From assembly GCA_031290755.1 (NCBI GenBank), contig JAITMY010000032.1, positions 1 through 7,691 on the forward strand: 7,691 bases of DNA, read 5' to 3'. The stretch comes from Prevotellaceae bacterium (GTDB lineage: Bacteria > Bacteroidota > Bacteroidia > Bacteroidales > UBA932). The notes beneath the pieces were generated by a model. It was given only the letters and a program-made list of their open reading frames with translations. It was not told the origin of the DNA and ran no database searches. Made by a program: the position numbers and the translations under genes. Positions 1-3,574 of the stretch are shown here, piece by piece (positions within the stretch are counted from its first letter, which is position 1; the number at the start of each line of letters is the position of its first letter).

Positions 1-157
1 CTTTTACAACCACAGGCAAAAAGTGCCTGTACTCCGAGTATTCCAATGCCTTCGCCATATCGCGGGCACTCCAATACTCGTTACCGTTTTCATCTGTGCG
101 CCGTATCTGCTCAAAAAGCGATAGATGGGCGCTGCTATTAGATAATTCGAGGTTCAT
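1..157 (-). CDS. dinD: DinD-like DNA-damage-inducible protein D, N-terminal fragment (cut by window edge)
   Basis: Reading leftward from the ATG at 157-155, the frame stays open for 52 codons to the window edge, so this is the 5' part of a longer gene. The peptide contains LFEQIRRTDENGNEYWSARD (residues 14-33), then MAKALEYSEYRHFLPVVVK. This is the characteristic start of DinD/BRO-N-type proteins: an F-E-x-I-R segment, then N-G-x-E-Y-W-S-A-R, then L-E-Y-x-x-Y-R-x-F. In E. coli DinD is SOS-induced and has been reported to act on RecA filaments; many homologues are mobile-element-associated DNA-binding or antirepressor proteins. The start is set by the only suitable ATG, about 54 nt below a good Bacteroidota promoter (217-247). 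A 9-bp inverted repeat lies in that leader. The C-terminus and full length cannot be seen. The family call is fairly sure; the SOS role here is inferred. Confidence 0.8.
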   Translation of the reverse strand, partial: MNLELSNSSAHLSLFEQIRRTDENGNEYWSARDMAKALEYSEYRHFLPVVVK

Positions 158-179
158 GATGAAAAATATTGTTGTTACT

Positions 180-206
180 GTAGCGGCATAACTGTTTTGC
201 CGCTAC
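180..206 (-). repeat. 9-bp perfect inverted repeat in the dinD leader
   Basis: GTAGCGGCA (180-188) and TGCCGCTAC (198-206) are perfect inverted copies separated by 9 bases. The repeat lies just downstream of the predicted transcription start and upstream of the dinD-like start codon. It could be an operator for a dimeric repressor or an mRNA hairpin. No T-run follows on the minus strand, so it is not an obvious terminator. Confidence 0.65.
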
Positions 207-216
207 GATTGCTCTG

Positions 217-247
217 CAAAGGTACAAATTATTTCCTACATTTGAAA
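217..247 (-). promoter_or_regulatory. Bacteroidota-type promoter for the dinD-like gene
   Basis: On the minus strand, TACCTTTG (217-224) matches the -7 consensus TAnnTTTG exactly. Nineteen bases upstream is TTTC (244-247), one mismatch from the -33 box TTTG. Transcription would start near 211, giving a leader of about 54 nt before the ATG at 157. Confidence 0.7.
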
Positions 248-326
248 AAAAATCGTACCCTTGCATCGTTTGCAGTAAAAAGCAGAGGGGCATCATTGAG
301 ATTTTTGAGGTATCGGGGTAGATTTT

Positions 327-357
327 TTTGTTTTTCAAAATATTTTTTGTATTTTTG
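327..357 (+). promoter_or_regulatory. Consensus Bacteroidota promoter driving the 365-611 transcript
   Basis: TTTG (327-330), a 19-base spacer, and TATTTTTG (350-357) match TTTG-N19-TAnnTTTG perfectly. Predicted transcription starts near 363-366. No convincing protein gene follows before 728; what follows is the structured region and a terminator. Confidence 0.75.
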
Positions 358-364
358 CACCCGA

Positions 365-611
365 ATTTGATTATTAACTATTTTATTTTTTTTACAACTA
401 TGGACACATCTTAAAAAAACACAAGAGGAACTGCTCACAGGGTGGGTGGCTTTACATACATAAAAGCGTTTAATGCTATTCTTGCTTCTGAAACTACCAC
501 TTTCAAAAGTTATTACAAGAATAAGTTAGACCGCAGTAATGCGGATTTACTTATTTGTAATAACAGGTTGTGGTAGACCTCAGAAGCGGATAAAGTAAGT
601 CCGCTTTTTTT
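365..611 (+). ncRNA. Candidate structured RNA (ncRNA or attenuating leader) with long rod hairpin
   Basis: This stretch has its own consensus promoter, a long stem-loop and an intrinsic terminator, but only a 4-codon ATG frame near 400 and no credible ORF. The rod pairs 484-491 (GCTTCTGA) with 580-587; 494-500 (CTACCAC) with 570-576; 509-517 with 556-564; 520-526 with 549-555. It is capped by 531-535/540-544 (CCGCA/TGCGG) closing a GTAA tetraloop, which is GNRA-type. Between the second and third stems is an asymmetric internal bubble (501-508 opposite 565-569). A small hairpin (449-453/463-467) lies upstream. A rod with a bubble is reminiscent of 6S RNA, but I recognise no conserved 6S, SRP, tmRNA or RNase P signature, so the family is unknown. 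The rod base (584-587) shares bases with the terminator 5' arm, so the two cannot fully coexist. That also allows a role as a conditional leader for the methyltransferase gene at 728. Confidence 0.55.
584..611 (+). terminator. Rho-independent terminator ending the structured RNA
   Basis: AAGCGGA (584-590) pairs with TCCGCTT (600-606) around a 9-base loop and runs into a T-tract (605-611). The 5' arm overlaps the closing stem of the upstream rod by four bases, so folding is mutually exclusive at that point. Confidence 0.8.
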
Positions 612-614
612 ATG

Positions 615-646
615 TGGCAACCTCAAGCCATCGCAAATAGTTGCCA
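615..646 (+). repeat. 7-bp inverted repeat between terminator and methyltransferase gene
   Basis: TGGCAAC (615-621) and GTTGCCA (640-646) are perfect inverted copies with an 18-base loop. There is no T-tract after them. This may be a weak leader hairpin or a protein-binding site; the function is unknown. No clear promoter is visible between 612 and 728. Confidence 0.4.
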
Positions 647-727
647 AAGTAGGAGATGTAAAACGGAGAATTTGTCAAAATATTGATAGAGTTATTGATT
701 TTCAAACAAAGTAAAATAAAAAAATAT

Positions 728-1414
728 ATGAAAAAGATTTTGCGCTATGCCCATAAAATTGTGGCTAAAATTTTGTCAAAACACCGTGTTTACATCATCT
801 CTTTGCGGTGTAATTCGGCAAAAATGGAAATTTTATGTCCACAACATGATACAATGCGACTGGCTATACTGTGCCTGTGCAGCGACGAAATTAAAAGAAA
901 AGCATTGTCGGGAAATGTGGCGGAGTTGGGCGTTTACAGGGGTGAATTTGCCTCAAAGATCAACCAACTGTTTCCCGACAAAATGCTGTATCTTTTTGAT
1001 ACTTTTGAAGGCTTTGACGACAAAGATATTGTAATAGAATCCCAAAACAACTTTTCGTCGGCAACGGACAATGGGAAAGAAAAATTTTCCAATACCAACA
1101 TTGATTTGGTGCTCAAAGCAATGAAGTATCCACAAAAGTGTATTGTCAAACAGGGCTTCTTTCCGAAAACGGCAGAGGGGTTGGAGGACAAGTTTTGTTT
1201 TGTGAACTTGGATGCCGACTTATACGAGCCTATTCTGCAAGGGTTGAAGTTTTTTTACCCCCGTCTTGAGAAAGGCGGATACATCTTAATTCACGACTAT
1301 AATAGTAATGAATACAAGGGTGCCAAAGAGGCAATGTGCCAATTTTGCAAGAGCGAAAATATTACTTTTTTGCCCTTGCCTGACGCGGGAGGCAGCGCTA
1401 TTATTTGCAAGTAA
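728..1414 (+). CDS. TylF/MycF-family class I SAM-dependent methyltransferase
   Basis: The 228-residue protein carries a Rossmann methyltransferase fold. The SAM-binding glycine motif is VAELGVYRGEFA (residues 64-75), with an acidic ribose-binding position in LYLFDTFEGF (D91). The C-terminal half has the family block VNLDADLYEPILQGLKFFYPRL (159-180, in part) and GGYILIHDY (183-191), whose aspartates (D162, D164, D190) are the probable metal-binding residues of TylF/MycF-type O-methyltransferases. TylF and MycF methylate sugars of macrolides; in Bacteroidota similar proteins often sit in polysaccharide or glycan clusters, so a sugar hydroxyl is a plausible but unproven substrate. An in-frame TTG at 683 would add 15 residues; I chose the ATG at 728 because it follows an A-rich leader typical of this phylum and the family fold starts later. 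The gene stands alone and probably depends on readthrough from the promoter at 327-357. A terminator follows at 1522-1550. Confidence 0.85.
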   Translation: MKKILRYAHKIVAKILSKHRVYIISLRCNSAKMEILCPQHDTMRLAILCLCSDEIKRKALSGNVAELGVYRGEFASKINQLFPDKMLYLFDTFEGFDDKDIVIESQNNFSSATDNGKEKFSNTNIDLVLKAMKYPQKCIVKQGFFPKTAEGLEDKFCFVNLDADLYEPILQGLKFFYPRLEKGGYILIHDYNSNEYKGAKEAMCQFCKSENITFLPLPDAGGSAIICK

Positions 1415-1431
1415 GAATTTGCAGTATGGTG

Positions 1432-1450
1432 GGGCGCAATAAATGCGCCC
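1432..1450 (+). repeat. GC-rich hairpin just after the methyltransferase gene
   Basis: GGGCGCA (1432-1438) and TGCGCCC (1444-1450) form a perfect 7-bp stem with a 5-base loop, 18 bp after the methyltransferase stop. The following bases (TCATGTGTTTT) contain only a late, weak T-run, so it may be a 3'-end stabilising hairpin or a poor terminator ahead of the better one at 1522. Confidence 0.5.
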
Positions 1451-1521
1451 TCATGTGTTTTGCAAGGTAGCGGTCATATGTACAGTAATTTGCGCGGGGA
1501 ATAAGTAAGGGGATATTTGTT

Positions 1522-1550
1522 AGCAGCACTTTTGGGAGTGCCGCTTTTTT
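1522..1550 (+). terminator. Rho-independent terminator downstream of the methyltransferase gene
   Basis: AGCAGCACT (1522-1530) pairs with AGTGCCGCT (1537-1545) with one A-C mismatch and a 6-base loop, followed by a run of six T (1545-1550). It fits the end of the rightward transcript that includes the methyltransferase gene. Confidence 0.7.
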
Positions 1551-1579
1551 GTGGTGCAATTGGCGCAAAGAACAAATCT

Positions 1580-1702
1580 TTACAAAAATGAACTCTGAAT
1601 TTTGATACCCCACTCAAAGGGTAGGTACAATTTGTACCCACCCTTTGGCGTCGGCTGCCTGTATTTTCCGTTTTTTCCGTTTTTCCCGTCTGTGGCTACC
1701 AT
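1580..1702 (-). CDS. Doubtful 40-aa basic small ORF between the palindromes
   Basis: From ATG 1702-1700 to TAA at 1582-1580, the minus strand encodes a small basic peptide that begins MVATDGKNGKNGKYRQPTP, with a tandem GKN-GKN-GK segment produced by the repeated CCGTTTTT units on the plus strand. It lies about 48 nt below a leftward TAnnTTTG box (1757-1764). One palindrome (1706-1732) is directly upstream of the start and would mask it, and the other lies inside the frame. I recognise no family. It may be a real small protein, or just a frame through a repeated non-coding element; the second seems more likely. Confidence 0.2.
   Translation of the reverse strand: MVATDGKNGKNGKYRQPTPKGGYKLYLPFEWGIKIQSSFL
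1615..1647. repeat. 33-bp near-perfect palindrome (element 1)
   Basis: Left arm CAAAGGGTAGGTACAA (1615-1630) and right arm TTGTACCCACCCTTTG (1632-1647) are inverted copies with a single mismatch (A1623 versus C1639) around one central T at 1631. The core ACAATTTGTACCC (1628-1640) recurs in the palindrome at 1706-1732. It may be a REP-like element, an operator, or a hairpin in a leftward transcript. Confidence 0.75.
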
Positions 1703-1705
1703 TTC

Positions 1706-1732
1706 AACTGGGAGACAATTTGTACCCCAGTT
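1706..1732. repeat. 27-bp palindrome (element 2), related to element 1
   Basis: AACTGGGAGACAA (1706-1718) and TTGTACCCCAGTT (1720-1732) are inverted copies at 11 of 13 positions around a central T at 1719. The core ACAATTTGTACCC (1715-1727) is identical to that of element 1, centred 88 bp away and in the same orientation, while the outer arms differ yet still pair with each other. Confidence 0.7.
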
Positions 1733-1756
1733 CCCCTACCGCCAACTACTGCGCCG

Positions 1757-1764
1757 CAAAGGTA
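1757..1764 (-). promoter_or_regulatory. Leftward -7 promoter box in the intergenic region
   Basis: On the minus strand TACCTTTG matches TAnnTTTG exactly. Its surroundings (1756-1774) match the dinD promoter region (216-234) at 18 of 19 bases. The expected -33 position (1784-1787) is not TTTG. A transcript would start near 1751 and run left through both palindromes. Confidence 0.45.
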
Positions 1765-1817
1765 AAAATTATTTTCTTGCCTTTATAAAATCAACGGAAG
1801 TTTTGAAGAATTAATGC

Positions 1818-1886
1818 GGCAAGTGGTAAGGCTCGACAATTAACCATTAATAGTTGTTAATTACCCTCCACCTCTTGTCGCTTGCC
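1818..1886. repeat. Nested inverted repeats upstream of the lipoprotein promoter
   Basis: GGCAAG (1818-1823) pairs with CTTGCC (1881-1886), and CGACAA (1834-1839) pairs with TTGTCG (1875-1880). The two right arms are directly adjacent. Inside is AATTAAC (1838-1844) against GTTAATT (1856-1862), which competes with the second pair. The arms overlap the proposed -33 box at 1875. This could be an operator region; short arms make chance likely. Confidence 0.3.
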
Positions 1887-1905
1887 AATTATTTAGCTAT
1901 CTTCG
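1875..1905 (+). promoter_or_regulatory. Probable promoter of the lipoprotein-SPOR operon
   Basis: TTG at 1875-1877 and TATCTTCG at 1898-1905 approximate TTTG-N19/20-TAnnTTTG with one mismatch in the -7 box. Transcription would begin near 1911, leaving a leader of about 37 nt with an A-rich stretch (AAAAAACGGAAAATA) just before the ATG at 1948. Confidence 0.5.
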
Positions 1906-1947
1906 CCCTCGTTGTACTTCATTCTTTAAACTAAAAAACGGAAAATA

Positions 1948-2547
1948 ATGAAAGCAAAAAACACTTTACTTGTACTGGCCGCGGGCATCACGCTATCATC
2001 GTGTGCGCTGACGAAAGCTACTATGCCGCAGATGGCCGTTCGCGAGCTGGGCATCGCGCAGCAGCCGCTTGTGGGCGAGCTGGACGTGAAGCCGGCGAAA
2101 ATACAGGGCGTAGCAACAGGCCGCACCGGCTGGTTCTCGAGCAAGACCGAGCAGTCTGTCAGGGAAACAGCCGTTGCCAACGCCCTCCTTGAGGATGGGG
2201 CGGACATTCTGGTTGCGCCGAGCTTTGTGGTGAACACCACCGGCGGCCTGTGGTGGAAAACGACCACCGTGAAGGCGCTGGGGCACCCTGCCTCCTACAA
2301 AAAAATCAGGCCGCTGACCGGCGATGACTTCGTGCTGCTGCGGGCCAAGGCGCTGCTGCCCACGATGACCGACGCGGAGATATTTAAGCTCCCCTCGAAG
2401 ATGCTCTACAGCCTCCTCTTGTCGGAAGACCAGCTGTATCAGGTGCTCAAGATGGAGGCGGAAGCCGGGCAGCGCAAAGGCGGCAAGCTGAACATTTTTG
2501 AAAGCGTGCTTTCGGGCAAGGGCAAGAAGGATGCCTCCTCCAAGTGA
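1948..2547 (+). CDS. Uncharacterised lipoprotein, 199 aa
   Basis: Residues 1-19 are a type II signal peptide: MKAKN, a hydrophobic stretch TLLVLAAGIT, and lipobox L-S-S-C with C19 as the lipidated cysteine. Mature protein begins CALTKATMPQ. The middle has a pattern common in Bacteroidales envelope lipoproteins: a helix-like segment QSVRETAVANALLEDGADILVAP (69-91), then a Thr-rich strand NTTGGLWWKTTTVKALGHPASYKKIRPL (96-123). The C-terminus is basic and Lys-rich. I do not recognise a named family or catalytic residues, and the function is unknown. An outer-membrane location is inferred from the lipobox. The ATG at 1948 follows an A-rich leader and gives a complete signal peptide. The gene is GC-rich, unlike the AT-rich DNA to its left. 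The next gene in the same direction starts 62 bp later with no promoter that could serve it, so co-transcription is likely. Confidence 0.8.
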   Translation: MKAKNTLLVLAAGITLSSCALTKATMPQMAVRELGIAQQPLVGELDVKPAKIQGVATGRTGWFSSKTEQSVRETAVANALLEDGADILVAPSFVVNTTGGLWWKTTTVKALGHPASYKKIRPLTGDDFVLLRAKALLPTMTDAEIFKLPSKMLYSLLLSEDQLYQVLKMEAEAGQRKGGKLNIFESVLSGKGKKDASSK

Positions 2548-2553
2548 GGAGGC
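2533..2553 (+). repeat. 8-bp hairpin across the lipoprotein stop codon
   Basis: GCCTCCTC (2533-2540) and GAGGAGGC (2546-2553) pair perfectly around a 5-base loop. The TGA stop (2545-2547) falls at the loop-stem junction. No T-tract follows. Confidence 0.5.
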
Positions 2554-2570
2554 GAGGAAGTAAATGCTAC

Positions 2571-2587
2571 GCGAGCCTGCTGCTCGC
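2571..2587 (+). repeat. 6-bp hairpin in the gap before the SPOR-like gene
   Basis: GCGAGC (2571-2576) and GCTCGC (2582-2587) pair around a 5-base loop. No T-run follows, so it is not a clear terminator. With the hairpin at 2533-2553 it may modulate mRNA processing or translation of the downstream gene. Confidence 0.45.
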
Positions 2588-2609
2588 ATAGACCTAAAAC
2601 TATTTTCGT

Positions 2610-3491
2610 ATGAGCAAGATTTTAGCCCTTATCGCAGCGCTCGGACTTTGCTGGGCAGCGGCTGCGCAACCCCACAAGGTAACCGTAACGTTCAACGCAC
2701 CCAAGCAGGTGAGCGTGGGCAGGCCGTTTGTGGTGGAGCTTATCATCGACAAGCAGGCCATCGCAGGGAAGGCAAGGTTTCAGCAGGACTTCCCCGAAGG
2801 GGTGGAGGTGGAGGAGCTGCCGGAGTACAGCAACTTCGCCGCGTTCTCCTTCGCCGACCGGCGCCTGCGCCTTCAGTGGCAGGAGCTGCCCGACGATTCG
2901 ACCTTCAGCGTGGCCTACCGCGCCACCATCACCGACATGCCAACCGCGGGCGAGCTGCCGCTCTCGGGGCGTTTCATCTACTACACGGGCAAGGGCGAGC
3001 CGCAGGGCGTGGACATGGAGGCTCGCCCAATTCTGGTAGCCGGCGCCGACGCCAATGTCAGCGCGGCCTACTCCGTGAGGGAGTTCCCCCCCGCGGAGCT
3101 GGCGGTGACCGAGGAAGAGGAGGAAGCCTCGATGGATAGCGCGGTGCCCATAACGACGCTCCCCTTCTTCTTGGGAACACCGGCGGAGCCGAAAGCGAAG
3201 CTGCCCCGCAAGCTGCAAAAGGGGCTTGCCTACACCGTGCAGCTGTCCGCCTCCAAAACCACGGTGGACATCGGCGCCCTCCGCGAAAAGTACAAGCTGA
3301 AATCCATCGAGCTGGTGTACACCCCGGAGGCCAGCTTCCCCTACAAGTACGTGTCTGGCATCTTCAAGCGCTACGCCGATGCCAAGCGCTACGCCGACAT
3401 CCTGCGCATCAGCGGCGTGGATGGCGCCTTCATCATCGCCTACAGCAACGGCAAGCAAATTCCTACAAAGGACGCCAGGGCGATGGAGTAG
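2610..3491 (+). CDS. Exported protein with BatD-like N-terminal region and SPOR-like C-terminal domain
   Basis: The 293-residue protein starts with a Sec signal peptide (about 1-19, ending WAAAA before Q20). Residues 23-145 are beta-rich and resemble the opening Ig-like domain of BatD/oxygen-tolerance proteins: VGRPFVVELIID, then DFPEGVEVEEL, FSFADRRLRLQWQEL and a late GRFIYYTGKG strand. An acidic linker (TEEEEEASMD, 167-176) follows. The last about 80 residues (205-284) look like a SPOR domain: an opening YTVQLSAS strand, then YKYVSGIFKRYADAKRYADI, and a closing strand AFIIAYSNGKQI. SPOR domains bind denuded peptidoglycan glycan strands, so a periplasmic, wall-linked role is inferred; the BatD resemblance is weaker. 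The ATG at 2610 gives the intact signal peptide. The lipoprotein gene lies 62 bp upstream in the same direction and the two probably form an operon ending at the terminator at 3507-3552. Confidence 0.75.
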   Translation: MSKILALIAALGLCWAAAAQPHKVTVTFNAPKQVSVGRPFVVELIIDKQAIAGKARFQQDFPEGVEVEELPEYSNFAAFSFADRRLRLQWQELPDDSTFSVAYRATITDMPTAGELPLSGRFIYYTGKGEPQGVDMEARPILVAGADANVSAAYSVREFPPAELAVTEEEEEASMDSAVPITTLPFFLGTPAEPKAKLPRKLQKGLAYTVQLSASKTTVDIGALREKYKLKSIELVYTPEASFPYKYVSGIFKRYADAKRYADILRISGVDGAFIIAYSNGKQIPTKDARAME

Positions 3492-3506
3492 CAGCGGCGC
3501 TTCTCC

Positions 3507-3552
3507 ACGCAAAAGCGGGCGACACCACCACAGGTGCCGCCCGCTTTTGCGT
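3507..3552. terminator. Strong bidirectional terminator between convergent genes
   Basis: ACGCAAAAGCGGGCG (3507-3521) and its perfect inverse (3538-3552) form a 15-bp stem. After one mismatch, four more pairs follow (3523-3526/3533-3536) around a 6-base loop. The AAAA and TTTT runs lie inside the stem. It sits between the SPOR-like gene (stop at 3491) and the fucosidase gene (stop at 3575), so it can end transcripts from both sides. Confidence 0.8.
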
Positions 3553-3574
3553 TAGCGTCAGGGCGCTCCCCCCC

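Larger units (their letters stand above)
1415..1947. other. Long intergenic region with palindromes and two opposed promoters
   Basis: About 530 bases hold no confident protein gene. From left to right there is a hairpin (1432-1450), a terminator (1522-1550), two large related palindromes (1615-1647 and 1706-1732) flanking a pyrimidine-rich tract with repeated CCGTTTTT units (about 1665-1690), a leftward promoter-like box (1757-1764), nested inverted repeats (1818-1886), and a rightward promoter for the lipoprotein gene (1875-1905). Apart from the doubtful 40-codon minus-strand ORF (1580-1702), the longer frames crossing this stretch show no recognisable protein features. Confidence 0.6.

Noticed and set aside
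138..438. Small minus-strand ORFs of 66 and 69 codons at 138-338 and 229-438
   Set aside because: They run through the promoters of the dinD-like gene and the structured RNA, overlap the dinD start, and encode no recognisable protein.
365..611. Retron msr-msd, SRP RNA, tmRNA or group II intron domain as identity of the structured RNA
   Set aside because: No reverse transcriptase is nearby, no SRP GGAA-loop signature, no tmRNA tag reading frame with tRNA-like ends, and no intron domain V motif is visible.
683..727. Upstream TTG start for the methyltransferase (15 extra residues)
   Set aside because: TTG is a weak start and the added residues show no family similarity. The ATG at 728 follows an A-rich leader typical of the phylum.
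1401..1814. 70-codon ORFs at 1401-1613 (minus) and 1602-1814 (plus)
   Set aside because: They cross hairpins, a terminator and palindromes. Their sequences show no domain, signal peptide or suitable leader.
1996..2589. 197-codon minus-strand ORF opposite the lipoprotein gene
   Set aside because: It is an antisense shadow with Arg/Gly/Leu-rich composition and no leader or family features.
2601..2608. TATTTTCG as a -7 promoter box for the SPOR-like gene
   Set aside because: It ends one base before the ATG at 2610, so transcription would begin inside the coding region.
2622..3512. 296-codon minus-strand ORF opposite the SPOR-like gene
   Set aside because: It is a low-complexity Gly/Leu/His-rich antisense frame in GC-rich DNA. 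The plus frame has a signal peptide and domain structure.
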